A stretch of DNA of 64,000 nt from Actinia tenebrosa (Eukaryota; Cnidaria; Anthozoa; Actiniaria; Actiniidae). A program made the position numbers and the translations under genes. Location of the stretch: assembly GCF_009602425.1 (NCBI RefSeq), contig NW_022258359.1, positions 1 to 64,000 on the forward strand, written 5' to 3'. The notes below the pieces were generated by a model that had not been told where the DNA came from, did not search any database, and saw only the letters and a program-made list of their open reading frames with translations. Shown here in pieces: positions 12,276-25,973 of this stretch. How positions within the stretch are numbered: the first letter of the stretch is position 1; the number at the start of each line of letters is the position of its first letter.

Positions 12276-15183
12276 TTAAGTGACGATCATATTTCTTTCG
12301 TGGCCATTATTCATGTCACATGTTCGTCCCTCATCGTCGAACTCGTTTTCCAGGTTGACGCCATTTTCTTTTCGCATGATTTTTGGAGCACGGTTTTTCT
12401 TCGTGATACAATCAAAATTTGCCCGATGTCTATCTCTTGATGACGGACTAGAGAACCCTCGTCCACATCGATCACAAGTGTAGGGTTTTTCTCCAGTATG
12501 CATATTCATATGAAACTTCAGTTCGTATGACTGGGCAAAAGCTTTCCCACAATATTCGCATAAGCATGGCTTTTCTTTGGTATGTGTCCTTCGCACGTGA
12601 CTGTCATGAGCCGCGTGCGAAGCAAACGCTTTTCCACAATGGCGGCATTTGAATGGCTTTTCACCGCTATGCTGGCGTATGTGAGTTCTCAAGATAGAGG
12701 ATGCTGTAAATGCTTTACTGCAGAATGGACACTTGTACGGCCTCTCTCCACTGTGAACCCTTAGATGTTTATTCAAACTGGAAGACTGGGAGAATTTCTT
12801 ACCGCATTCTTTGCACTCGTGTGGACGATGCTTTTCATGAACGTGAAGGATGTGGATACGAAGACGGTCACGTTTTTCAAAAGAGCGGTTGCATAGGTGG
12901 CAGGGAAACTTTCGGTCACCTTGATCAACACAGCGCGTGTATTTGAGATGCTTGTCGCGATAGTACTTGTAAGCGAATACTTTACCACACCGATCACATA
13001 CAAAGCTGTTTCCATCTGTAGAAGAGAAAGAAGAAAGGTGGAAAGGATAATCAGTATCAACACTTTTTATTCACTCTAAAATTAAAGTTATTAGGCAAAC
13101 AAATGAATATTAAATAACACTCATATGTATCAGGCTGTTTGTGGAACTGTTGCTCCAACTTAGGCAAGTCTTTCAACTAAATCAGACACACCCACAGTAA
13201 TTGAGTGGTGATAACTAGTAGAGTACTAGCGTGGACTGCGTCGGTGTTTCTGAATAAAATAGCAGGAAACTTTGTGAAACTGACGTTTCGGACGTTAGTC
13301 CTTCGTCGGTGTAAGTGATTACGCCCACAGTAATTGGTTTATCTTCTCATATCTATCTTATTGCCTTGCCGGACTCCCATTTGACTCATAAGTGTTTCAA
13401 TCTATTCGTTTTTAACTGGTTTCAAATCAAATATTCAACATGACTAAGTTAGGTAGTATTGTATTTCTGAAAAAACAAGTTACAGATAAAAACTACAAAA
13501 CTTGTTTTAAAAGCTGGTAAACTTTCCTATTTGAGCAAATAGTCCTTCGGCTGGCTAAGGAAAATGGGAGCATTTAAAGAATATCTTTAAGCGAGATATA
13601 CTTACCAAGACTATTGACGTTTTCGGAATCCATTGTCGTAATCCTAGTTTTCATAGTTATAGGAATACCCATGTATTTGAGATATCTATCGCCATACCAA
13701 ACCAACAGCTCGCTTCCTTCATAAATATCTTTTGACACTTCATAGTAGAGATCGCTTCCTTCCTGCACTAGAATGAGGTTTTGTTCCCCTTCATGCCTTG
13801 CACACTTCACAAACTTCATCCAGTTATTGGTGTCTTTGTTACCATCAATGTAGTGGATCAATTCTCCGTCTTGGAAAATCTAGATTGCAAAAGTAAATGA
13901 GCCGTGAATAATAGCTCTAGTCGGTGGCAATTCATTCATGGTACCCAACAAGAGACTTAAAAAAATAAACTATCAAAACCTAACGCAGGTTAAAACAGGT
14001 GGGTAAAGTGCTAATTATGCTTAGCAAAAGCGTACTCCTGATAACATAACTTGTCAAGTCATTTGAAGATCATCATTTTTACATTCCTTTACATAACATT
14101 ACATTTGCACACGTACCATTGAGGCAAATCTGAGCAAAGGCGAACTCAAAATGGAAGAATTTGCAATGAATTAGATCATCAATCATATGCATTAGATCCT
14201 ATATATAATGTATTTTGCTCTATAGAAATATTAAAATTATTATCAATGAAATGATGAAATGTTCAAATTGTAACTAACCTCCCATAGTGCATTGCTGTTA
14301 GGCAGTGAGCATTCATCAGGATGGATTGTTTGACCAGTGTACGGACCATACCGTGTACCCTTTGTTATGATGTTCTGGACACTAAACACGCCTTTTACAT
14401 CTGCTCCTGGAAGCGATGTGGTAACAATTGTTAGTCCTTCTGGTAGGATGTTCTGATGAGGCTCTGTAAAGTCATCTACAGGTTGTTGTTCTATCAACGA
14501 AGGAAACGTATGGCACACTGGAACCTGATGAAGCCATGGCAGCCAATTCCGGTTAGTCCCTTGCAGGCTGGAACTTCGACTTTCTTTTTCATGAACTAAA
14601 ACAATAAGAATTACGATAGCAGAGATTAAAACCTAATGATTTCCATTTTGACATTAAGAACCCGCCGGGCTTAGCAACCCATGCAGACCATGGCCAGTGA
14701 ACTAAATAAACGAATAAGCTTATGCCTGGCTTCCCTGGCTTACTNACTAAATATATTAGTATTATGCGTTTGATTTAGCGTTTGATTTTTGGACATACAT
14801 TCTAAAGGAGAAGAGTGAAGATACAAACGACACTTTTGGAACAAGTATTATATATATTCGAGACAAGTGCAATCAGGTTGGTTAATCCCCCGTGGCTCAA
14901 CACAATTCATTTCAAACAACAGAACCCACGCCCGCTTCTCCTTGAAAAAGCACTCCTTGTTGATAACGTAGTATCTATTTTAGTCTTTGTCCTGTTTCAA
15001 AAAGTCGTAAAGATGCACAAATGTATTCAGAAGTAGCTTACCACCGCTGGGTCCTTGTTTAAAGTCAATATCTGATAAAGCATGTGCTGTGGAGGAGTTT
15101 CCAGTAAACCCACGAATGTAACCGTACAGTGCGTTGTCTATTTCCTGTTGAGAGAAGCCTTGCACAAAATATGCCGACTCCAT
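12276..15183 (-). CDS. prdm14: PR/SET-domain zinc-finger protein PRDM14
   Basis: Nuclear transcriptional regulator of the PRDM14 subfamily, about 490 residues. Coding exons on the minus strand are 15183-15042, 14595-14279, 13879-13606 and 13015-12276, with GT-AG junctions in agreeing phases. The PR/SET domain spans exons 2-3 (GTRYGPYTG, NWMKFVKCAR, EQNL, ELLVWYGDRY). Exon 4 holds seven fingers. The first is C2HC (CDRCGKVF...HLKYTRC), five are ordinary C2H2, and the last ends H-X4-C. The stretches GDRKFPC, FEKRDRLRIHILHVHEKHRP, TASSILRTHIRQHSGEKPFK and FASHAAHDSHVRR closely follow vertebrate PRDM14 as I know it. A short acidic tail follows. In vertebrates the family acts in pluripotency and germ cells; cnidarian members have been linked to neural cells. 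Assignment is confident; the N-terminal exon is less conserved. Confidence 0.93.
13238..13320 (-). ncRNA. Degenerate hammerhead-ribozyme-like motif in prdm14 intron 3
   Basis: Read on the minus strand: CCGACGA, then a stem GGAC/GUCC with a short loop, then GAAAC and GUC. This matches a hammerhead core except that the expected CUGANGA reads CCGACGA (U4 to C), and flanking stem I is weak. It sits between coding exons 3 and 4 of prdm14, in sense. Best read as a decayed copy of a hammerhead-bearing repeat. Confidence 0.45.
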
Positions 15184-16700
15184 CTTAACCCCACAAACTA
15201 TGTTTCCTCTTCACGCTGAAAAAAAAAAGAAATAACAATCGGTCTAGACTAAAATAATAGAAAAATGAAAAGCTAAATTAAAAAAAAGTTTAACATTACA
15301 TAAAATTGAAAACAAAAACAAAAAAAATATGTATATATGTACAAATATTTCGGTTGGTGTATATTGTCTATGAGTTAAATAAGACTTTATTCATCTTTTG
15401 AAAGTTTCTACAGAAGGCGGAGTGACTCAAGTATTTTGGTCGATTGTTCCATAAGCGCAGCGTATTATTACTAATTCTTATCATGACTCAAGAGATATTT
15501 TTAGTGAGCTCAACTGTATTTTTCAACCGTCATGACCCATCTGGGTTTTTTAAAAGACGAACTAAAGAGCATTTAAATTCAATCAAAAGAAAACTAACAA
15601 AAAGCAAAAATAAAAGCCTCTATCAAGTGATTTAACAATGACTTCTAAGGGCACCATAATTGATGCAATTCCCAGTAATTACTCGGCTTGGAGTTTATGT
15701 TCTTGCCATTCAAAGCCATTATACGGCAGTTAAGAAACCCATCTAGATTAATTATGCTATCATGAACCCGAGCAGCGAGTGCTTTGAATCGTTTTAACAC
15801 TGACACAAAAGAAAACTACAAATTTGTAAATAGATTGAAACAAACGAAATATTAGTGAGAAAATAGGGAATTTATAGATCGGTTTGTCCAAGTCAACAGT
15901 GATAATTTGTTAAGTCATTATCTAATTGAGAAGAGTCACTCAGTATGATGTCTTATTAAACAAACTGTGAAAGGTTCAGCTTGTGCTAGGACATCAATTA
16001 TATTTATATATGACAACCGAACGGGGTTGAGTAAAACTACAGATACAACAAGTAACATAAGTACTAATATACCCTGGAATAATAGAATCGTGATATGAAA
16101 TAGAGAAACTGAAAATTTAACTCTCTTAATTCCTTGGATGATATATTGTCAGAAGGGAACCACCGCAAGGTACTTGTTTTTTCTGCCAAGTAGTGTATAC
16201 TATGATCATGATGTACTGAGTAATAAAGTGTATACCGCTTGTCGTCAAAGTTTCCTTTTTCAAGAGGCGTACTATGCTGTCTCTAGGAGCAATTTCAGAC
16301 CGTAAGAGGTAAAACTTTTTTCTTCTCAAAATGTTTTTCATTTGAGCACACAAAACCAAAATAAAATAATTACCACGAGAACAGAGAGACAGGAAAAGAG
16401 TGCTCATTCTTGCTGCAAAAAACGATATGCGACCACTAAAAGTGCACAAGCATCGCGTCAGTTCGGGACAAGGTTCCATTTTAATATACTAATGTATACT
16501 ATTCTCTCGTATTCAAAAATTCCTAGAGTCAATGAACATATGAACATATGAAATTAAAGCATTCTTCTTACCTTGAAGGCTTCTTTCGGTTTTTCTCTTT
16601 TTTATTATTTCAGATTGACCAACTATCTTCTCTGACCGACACGATGCAAATAATACTTCAGAACTTCAAGGTCAGTTTCGTTTTATCCTAATGCTGTCAC
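15184..16700 (-). promoter_or_regulatory. Putative prdm14 5' UTR intron and leader exon
   Basis: On the minus strand a pyrimidine-rich acceptor (TTTTTTTCAG|CG near 15220) lies 30-40 bases before the ATG at 15183. A good donor (CAAG|GTAAGA) ends a possible non-coding exon at 16572. The leader exon would then lie just above 16572 with the promoter further up. This is inferred from splice consensus alone. Confidence 0.3.
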
Positions 16701-19700
16701 GTGACGAGCTGCCAGGTTAGAACCAGATGCTGACAAAAAGGCTCGCGTTGATGGCATGGTCTATCTATCAGAGGTGATATGTTTAGATAATAAAACAGTG
16801 GTCTTACTATCATTAAAGCATTTCGTGCAATTAACTCTCTATTTCATGTTTGTCCATCATTGACGTCTTTTGAAAATGATGATTTAAAAGTAGTTCGAAC
16901 TCTGTATATTTTAAACATTAAGTATTCCTAACTAATGCTTCTTCTGCTCTTGACAAATACAACCAAAAAAACACATTGATTGTTAAAGCATGTATTATTA
17001 ATTAAAGAATTTGTAAAAAATATATATATATTTCTTTACTTGTCGTTATTGTGGATTCTCATCTGACTCGTTCTTACCCACAAAAAACTTCATTAGCAGC
17101 GCATCAGTGACACATTTCAACATTTATCTCTATCTTAGGGAATAAACTTCACGCGTTTCATACATTCATTAGTTCATTTCATTGTAAATAGGATAATTTT
17201 GTTTTATTTTGAATGAGAGACCGAAGGCCAGAAACAAACGGAATAAAGAAAGATATATTATGCAGAGCTAGAGGTTAGCTTTACATTGCTTAGTGATGAT
17301 TTTATAATGAACATTTAACGACTTGATTTTTCACCCGACTACTGAACACTTCTAACGCATTTTCAAGGGTTTGTTCGAATTCTTAGTCAGTGAGTAACAT
17401 CCAGATGTAAAGTAGTGACTTCAGAAACCAAACATTACTGATGACTCCTACTATTACTACTACTTTATAACAATTGTATTCATAATCAGAACGTGGCCGT
17501 TTTTTGTATTTAACTTTTGATTTTCGATGCCAGTTTGGTTAGTTAGAACATATTGATGGTCGCCATGTCGAGCTTCATGACGAAGCATTAGCCGATGCGG
17601 AAGTTGGTAAAAGAAAAAAATCTATATATATAGTACGTGCTTGTTTAGGTAATTCAATGACGTGCCAAACTCCATTTTAACCCACCATTCTTTATTCACC
17701 ACTATGCGACATTTTTGGATTTATATCTCGCTATTCATCTTACCGGAACGCACTTAAACCCTTTTTCGAAAAGTATAAAGAAAAGGAAAAGGAAAANAGT
17801 AAAGAACCTATTTGGTGCCCACACTTCTTCAAAAGCACCGGAAAACATTTTTGGTCTGTGCTCTAAAGTTACTGACGAGAAAAGAATGGCGAACATAATC
17901 CAAAACATGAAATGGCTGACCACCACTGCAAATGACATCCCAACGTCATAAATAATGCAGAATCCAAAACGCAGCATTAAATATATGAAGGTCTGCTGAG
18001 ATTCGCCTTGTTTACATAGACAGTAAATGTATCACGATTGTTCCAAGCCAAATTTCATCCAAATGAATTGAAGTCATTGTTTATCGCCATAAAGCGAGCA
18101 ATACCTAGCCAGTAGGACAGATGTTGTCCAAATTTAAAAATCCATTATAGACCATTGCTAATGTCCCACGACGGCATCCGCTATACGCCTGTTTTCGCGC
18201 TTAACTTCGTTGAACTCCATTAGAGGATATTATTATGGGTGGTTTTGTTATTATGCAGGGGAATATGAATTTTGTTGACCTCGATTAGTTTTTCCCTGTC
18301 AGTTTCAGACAAGTTGTCAAAAGTAAAACACGGTCAATTTTATTTCTGCCGGCATTTAAAAGTTTACATAGTTTCCACTTTATAGACTTTCTTATGATAG
18401 TATAGTCATACTTTCTTTCATTCTTTTCGCCCAATTCACAAGACTTAAATCTCTTCGATAAAGCTTTAGGTCATGGACATGGTTAACTAAACAAAAGAAG
18501 TTCCACTTCTCACCTTAAACAAACAAGATGGCTCGCTTCAATGTATAAAGTTTCTTGTGTTTAAAGTCTGTGTAGAACATAAACATCCCATATTTCATAT
18601 CTTTATAGAATTTTCTCGCTTATTTCAGTTGATTTTATACAAAAGAAATAAAAAGAATTAGCTTTGGCCTGAAATTCAGACGATTGTGAGATGTGTTCCA
18701 CAAAAGATACCAAAAACGATTGAAAATGGAAGGACAACAATGATACCGGAAAAAAGAAAAATAAGACAATTCATAAAATACGCAGCAATTTGTAAAACCA
18801 ACTTCAAGGATTTTATTCAAAACTTAACAAGTAGAAAAGACTGTTTTGGTATAGCGCCTTGTATGGAGTCTTCACAAAAATCTGAAGAAAATAAAAACTG
18901 TTTAACTGATTTTGAATGGAACAGCTTTTTCCTTTTATCACAAATAATAAGCCGATTGTTGATTTTCAAAAGTTCAATGACTGCTGGAATTTTTCCCCCT
19001 GCAGCCATAAAGATACTTATCTATCTCTTTAATTTTTAATTTCACTTTTGCACCTAGATAACCGTAAAGGACTAAAGCATTGACGCTTCAATCACAAAGA
19101 TAANAATTTGCAAACCCACTTCCATCTTATTTTTTCCTAAATTTTGCATTTTTAATGACGTTTTTCCTAGCTTCTTTTTTCAAACGATTGCTTACTAGAC
19201 GTGAATGCTCGCGTTAATTTGGTACGGCTATTGCTTCAAAATCGAGTCAACTTTAAAGCAAAGCAATAGTTATTCGATTTTTTTTAAAAAAACATATGTG
19301 TGCTGCTATTCTATTTGAAAGAGTTTTTAAATTAAACTTATTATGAAATCAAGCTTATCACTCAGCCACTTATCGCCATCTTCATCACCGTCATCATCAT
19401 CAGCAGCAACATTTGGTCGAAAAAAACTGAGTTTATAAGTCACCGTTAGTCACCCTTAAACCCGTTCTGGATGGCAAATAGCAAAAGATTGCTGACATGT
19501 AGCACTAATTGTGTTAAATGAAAAGTTAAATTCAGCCATGAATTAAATTGGGAATTTCTTGACTGCGGTGAGATTTCTTATATCAATGTCAAAACATAAG
19601 AACAATCTTTTAAAAAAGACATCAATGTTCTATCTGGTATTTTCCTGCAAATATGATTCACGTGATAATTGTGCTTATTTGATGTTGGTTTAGTTGAACA

Positions 19701-20150
19701 TCTAGTACGTCTATCTACTTAAAGACTAATTATTATTTCTTAAAGACTTCATTAACCATTCAGGGATGATCTTTTAAATAATTCAAGTTGTTTTTTTGTA
19801 TCCCCGTGATTCCAGACCTTCAAAGATGAAACACAAACCTTATTCTATTAAACTTTCCATATTGATAACTGAACATGACGAGCCAGGACAATACTAAAAA
19901 GCTGAGGGTCGTCCCTAATCAGTTTTTTTCTCACTAGTCCTTGGAGTGAGTGAATGAGTGATGATCATTTATGTGGCCGGCTACAGCAGCGTTTAAAAAT
20001 GGACGTAAAAAAATGAGTTAATTCGAAAGCTCCTAACCACATAACCCACTTTAGAGATTGTACATAGGATATTACCTTGACTATTAATTCAACCCTTTTT
20101 AGGCTTTGGTGCATTATACATAACACTAGGTCAGAACACTGACATATGTG

Positions 20151-20379
20151 GATCGGTCAGTTCCAATCTGCTGTCAAAAGCTTTCCCTTCAGTATAGGGG
20201 GAAAAAGACAAATCGATGGCAAAAGTTTAGGGTTGAACCATAATTAAAAATTAGATAATTGGAGATTGGATCGGTCAGTTCCAATCTGCTGTCAAAAGCA
20301 ATCCCTTTAGTTTAAGGGGGAAAAAAGACAAATCAATGGCAAAAGTTTAGGGTTGAATCATAATTAAAAATTAGATAAA
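20151..20379. repeat. 118-bp tandem duplication, two copies
   Basis: Copy 1 starts GATCGGTCAGTTCCAATCTG at 20151 and copy 2 at 20269. Both run through CTGTCAAAAGC, AAAGACAAATC, ATGGCAAAAGTTTAGGGTTG and TAATTAAAAATTAGATAA with only a few differences, so the duplication is fairly recent. Confidence 0.9.
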
Positions 20380-23300
20380 CGATTCTCACAACGTGGAGCT
20401 ATTTGTTGTCTTTGACATCACGAGCCTAATTTACTCCCTCGGTGAAGTTATCTATAGTGCAGGCCTAGGAAAGGCTTTGTGGTCAAGGCCTGGAGTACAG
20501 ATGGCCAAAGACTGTTTCTGTAATACTCTGAAACTTCTTAGTGTTGGCTTACAGTTCATGTCACTTGAACTGTGCTTGGGTACTAGTAAATAAAAGCTTC
20601 GTTTTTTCGTGGGTTTTTCAAATTTTTACTCTTAAAGATGATATCGATGTCCAAATACCTTTACATCGTTAAGTATCTACGTGTAGACAAGTTTTGAATA
20701 AACCACTCGCTCACTCATTCATTCATCCATATTTAACACTGGATTGAGCACACACGAGGTCATTAGCATTTGCATCACAGAAGGCATCATTTTACCACCA
20801 AGATAGCCGCCAGCTTTGTGATAATGAAACCCTATTATTTCAATTAACCTTCCGAAGTCTTACTGTTTAAAGATCGTAGTTTGATTCCCCTTCCTTGATA
20901 AGATTTTCAGCAGGAGTCCGCGATCTCAAAGACCTGCCACTCGAAATAAACAAAAACGCTTCCCAAATATTCTTCGTATGATACGTTTATGGTTAGTTTA
21001 GGAATAGTCTATCATAAATGTTCTTGAAAATGGTGCGCTGGAGTTGAACTAATTACAGGATATGTTTGTTAGGTATTTCAACTGAATGACTAACCACATC
21101 ATTGGACGAAGGTAGACACATTGGCAGTACGTATTAACTAATTATTTGACTCACTGCTGGCTGACATCACGTGGTTCAGTATATAGTACTAGTAAAACAC
21201 ATTAATTGGAAAATGCAACCGAACAAGCGATTTAAAAAAAGACTTTTAATCAGGTTACTGCTAGATATACTTCAATGATTTAGAACTCTACTGCTGAAAT
21301 CAAAATGACAATGCAAACCAAATTAGCGGAGAAAATAAAGCGAAGAAAACATGTCACTGGAAGGATAGATGTGGGTTTGATTTTGACTGACAGATTTTAT
21401 TAAAAGATTTCTATATTCGAGTAATGACACCATCATTATCTAATCCAGTAGGCTTACTGCTCATTACAAACTTATTTCCAAAATTGGTCTTTTATCTTAA
21501 CGTTGCTGCTAGCTCACATCACATCTTGGTGCTTTGAACTGATTTCGTGTTTATTAAAAGCAAAGACTCCAGTTAAGGTCATCATTTGGTCACCTGCCAA
21601 GGAAGAACATTTTCCAACATTCCAGAAGACCAAACATACATAATTAATACCCTAAATCTATTCGGCCATTACTTGCTTCTAGATGTTCAAGATCATTCTC
21701 GATCCCCGAATACTCTTAGTACGTACAAAACACGTTGACGTCTCAAACATCCCGCCACTGACTTGTTTGCAGTCACCCTTGCACGCTTTCCGTGGCATTC
21801 CGCGATGGAATCTGATAGTAATAATGATCCGCGGCAACATAGCATTAACACCTACCGGTCCATAGCCACTACCTAAAGTTCAGTTGATAATAAAAGAGTT
21901 CTATGTCTGTTATTTGAAGTCCAGAAACATGGTACTGATCTATAAATGACAGCTATTTCTATGACAGCTACCGGGATTTCCTATTACCCAGTAAATGATC
22001 CAACACGGTTCTCCCACACTACACGGTGTGATGTAAGCGAAGAAGTACAAATTCATAACGACAAAGACCAACATTTGGATACCTAAAATTCTTTATTTTT
22101 ATTGCATTTTTTGTATTTTCCATCATGCTTTTGTAATCTTAGAATTTGGCAATCTGACATGAGATCAATTTAGCCTGACACTAAAACATTTTTTATTCTC
22201 TAACCAAAGCAGAGTATATTCAGTGAAGGCGTCCGAAATCTGTAAACATAGAACCGCAGGGTCTGGTTTCTGAGAGGCTTGGCCNGTGACTTATATTACG
22301 ACGCTTTGAACACTTCTATTTTTAAAGTACCACCTTAAAGTAAAGCAAAAAGCAATCAGCATCCATTATCTCGCTTTTCTTTCGAGATCGCAACGGAAAA
22401 TATTTCGCAATCATCCCGAAAACATTTTTTGAAACTCTAATACAATTAGTCAATATTCTTCTTTCATTCAAATTTCTTTATTCACAAAATTTAAGCAAAC
22501 ATGTTCAGTTGGCTTTTTATAGTTATTTTGCGCAGTAAACATTGATTTTTTTCTTACTTTTTCTTACTCTTCAGTTAGACTTTTTTTGAACGTTAAGCAC
22601 CAATTAAATAACAATTTTCATTTGTTTATCGCCGTTTTTGTTGTTGGAGTTGAAGGCGCTTACACTTGCCGTACACAGTTACTATCTGTAACCGGCTTAA
22701 CTAAATGAAACAGCTATTGTTGCATGCTAGTTAAAAAGTAAATTACGGCTTAGTTCTGCTTAAGGTCAAGACCTTCGTAAATCTATCATACAGTGTTGAG
22801 CTGCGATTTGCTATCAGTCAATTAATTAAACATACAATTTGTGTTTAAGAAAATCTTGCTGATTAGAGTAACAATGAAAACATGTAGCTATGTTTGCTGT
22901 TTTAGTCCGCATTTTTGAAAGACTTGTTGTCGCCAAGGGGTTCACGAAAAATGGATGGATAAAGTATCCGTACTTATGCTTGAAGAAGTAATTTGTAAGG
23001 AAACGTGAAAATACAACAACTAAATATTATAATTCTACATTACCAGCTTTAAAGTAATACATATATGAGAAATAAATATCACACTATACTATTCATCAGC
23101 TTTTTCATAACACATTCAACCTTATTTTGTTTTTGGTTGTTTCGCATTTTCCTTTTACTAGTTTAACCCACCACAATTTCCTTTTAAATAACTCAAAAAC
23201 AGCAACATAAAACACTAAAAATTTCACCCAAAAAACACTGATATGATCAAGCATATTAACTATGGTTCCAGCAAGATCTTGCCGACTTGGTATGTCAGTT

Positions 23301-25219
23301 AAAAGTTTACGGGACTTTTGGGGACTTAGGAGAACACCTTAGCAAGCATCTTCGTTTCGACGTATTCGTTTCAGTTTGCTCCTTCAGTAGCTGTAAACTG
23401 CTTGAAAAGTCCGAGGGTCAGAAGCTCGGATTTTTGAATTTGTTGATCATAACAACAAAATCTCTTTTGATTTTCTAAATTAATTTATTTTCTTCACTCC
23501 AGGCCGATTGTGTAATTTCGATCTTGAAGTGAGTTTTCTAGCGATCCTATCATTTTACGGGGTTTCTTTCAGTCTATTCATTTGCTTTATAAGAAAACGT
23601 TTCACCATGTGAGGTATTACGCATTGTCTTGGATTTAGTTGCCCCTGTGCAACTACCCTGTTTAACATTAACCAACCTGGTGTAATCAAACGGCAGACCG
23701 AGCACAGATTGCAGTAACCACAACATGTCATGGCTGCCAAGACGTCAAGACATGTTAATTGCCAAATACAAGTATAATGATACCGGTGAGGTATATATGT
23801 AACATGAGAATCAAAACTGTGACACAAAGAGAGTCTTGATAAAAAATAGACAGCATCGATCTTAAATACAATGTCAAAAGGCTTAGGATGCGTTTAAATA
23901 GCTTCTTTTGTATTGAAGAATGGGTGTTATGTAGCTCAAGTAGTCTATAGTTTGACAAAGCATAAATCGTGCTTGGATTAAGTTTAACTTCGTAGTCATG
24001 AAAAAAGATTTTTCATTTCATCAAAGAAATCTATGTACACCACTAGCGTGGTGACTTTACTTGCTACTGGGTGACCACACCAAAAATGATCAAATGAAAA
24101 AAGAACTTAAGGAATGTTTAAATGCGCAAGTCAAATTTTAAGACAAGAGATCAGTCGTTTGGACTGTTGGTGTTAGAAGTAAACTCAGTAAACAAACCAA
24201 CTTTACCGATACGTCTGATGCTTTAATGATCAATCAACAAAGTCAATAAAAGACGATAATGAAGCACTAATAAAGTCCTTCAACCAGCTTTTATGTACCG
24301 AAGCACGTTGTCTATACAATGTCTTTCCAAAGACACTGTCACTCCAACACTATTACTAAGGCAGATGGCTGTTTATATTTATCGTGTTCGCACGAATAAA
24401 CCAAGCTCATTACTGACTTGATCGTTGGTAGGTCCAGTGGTATTCATCTGGCTAGCATAGCTTTAACATTCAGTTCATTCATTTGGTCAAGATCACTCAC
24501 TTCGTATGGATTTGTAAACCATGCATCAAAAGGCTTAAATTACTCAACAGTAGTAACTAATTGTGGTTTTTTTCTTGATTTGATCTTAGCGGGACTCTAC
24601 TTGGTAAAACCAAGCCAAAACGAATACTAACTTATGTTTTACAGCACCACAGCAGCCGGCAGTGGTCTCAGTTCGGCACAGCTTAGAGTGGTTTTTCATT
24701 TCTGTCTATTGCGTAACCAAGCACGAAGTACAGCCAAGTAGTTATGTTGCCTTTAATGGTTGCGCAAAAGCGTTTTCGCATTGTAAGATACCGCCTACGT
24801 CATACTCTCTTCGTACAATAGTATCCGAGTTGTCTGATTCAGTCTCCGGCTGTTTTTCCTCCTACGCTGTCTTGTACGTATAAAAAATGAACGCTTGGAA
24901 ATCTAGCTTAGTAAATATAAACAAGATTAAATAAGTTATTGCTTGTCTATCATCCAAACTGAAAAATCCTAGAGTACAGTACTTGGTTGTTCAGCTTGTT
25001 TAAAGAAGTGTTCATTGTTTTTAAACATTTTTTTCTTGCAAACGCGCGCCATTGTATTTCATAACATTCTTGTTCATCGTCAGCTAAAATATATCAATAA
25101 TAGAAGGGAGCGGCGTAAGTTAAGCTGGAGCACGCGCCGGGTATTGTGCGATCCATAGCTACGGGAAATTAAGGGCAAGTGGTTAGGTTGTTGTGTTTCC
25201 TCTGCAAGTCACGTTTAGC

Positions 25220-25258
25220 AAAAAAAAAAAAAAAAAANAAAAAAAAAAAAAAAAAAAG
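25220..25258. repeat. Poly(A) tract
   Basis: About 39 A residues with one N at 25238. A CAATA-rich short repeat follows. It may be the tail of a retroposed element, but no body could be recognised upstream. Confidence 0.7.
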
Positions 25259-25973
25259 ATACAATACAATACAATACGAGAAAAAAAACAACAAAACAAC
25301 AGTAGAAGAAAAAACGTTATCACTAAAGAACTATCGCCACAAGTAAAGGATGGCGCAGCTCAAGGGGGTCGAACTGAAAGCAAGTCAAGAAGGGTGAAAA
25401 CATGAAAGCATGTGCAGAAAGGTACATGTGTTTTGCCCTGCTACGGTAATTGTTGTCGTATAAGCTTGCGTATTATTCTTGCATACAAGTGCCTAAATAC
25501 ACAAGGGCCATTACTACACAGTTTTACTTTGCATTTCATTACAAGTGAATATAGCCAATTATAAGCTGAGCGGTGAGCGCGGCGCGCAAAGCATGAGTGG
25601 ACAAAATGACGGCCCTCAGCATGAAAGAACGAAGCAGGAATGGCGGTAAAGTGAAAGTGTTTTTATTTTTATTCTTCTTTTCCATATTTCTGCTTCTTGT
25701 AGACACATTTATTATATTTTAGTCAAAAGAAAACATAATATTACGCAAAAGTTGGGTTACAGTAGCCTGGGAATGAGGGCCGGCGGCAAAACAGCCTAAC
25801 GCGCTATGATTGGGTGCCACAAAATTCATCGCTCAGCTGGTAGGAATATAGCCAATTAAAAGTATCGATTTTAAAGGTCTTACAGCTTTTAATAAAGACG
25901 ATTTTTTATATGCTATATTATCCTTATCAATAAATAGATATTTTGCGAGCTGCAGTTTGTAATAATCCATAGT

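Larger units (their letters stand above)
16701..25973. other. Gene-poor region
   Basis: About 9 kb with no exon I can support. Open frames are short (117 residues at most) and have no recognisable motif. Contents are a 118-bp tandem duplication at 20151, a poly(A) tract at 25220-25258 containing an N, and AT-rich unique sequence. Confidence 0.55.

Noticed and set aside
17541-17600. Hammerhead-like ATGACGAAGCAT...ATGCGGAAG
   Set aside because: The core reads AUGACGA and GGAAG, with no GUH triplet in place; stem II alone is not enough.
18686-19039. 117-residue open frame
   Set aside because: AT-rich, no recognisable domain, overlapped by another open frame on the opposite strand, and no flanking splice or conservation evidence.
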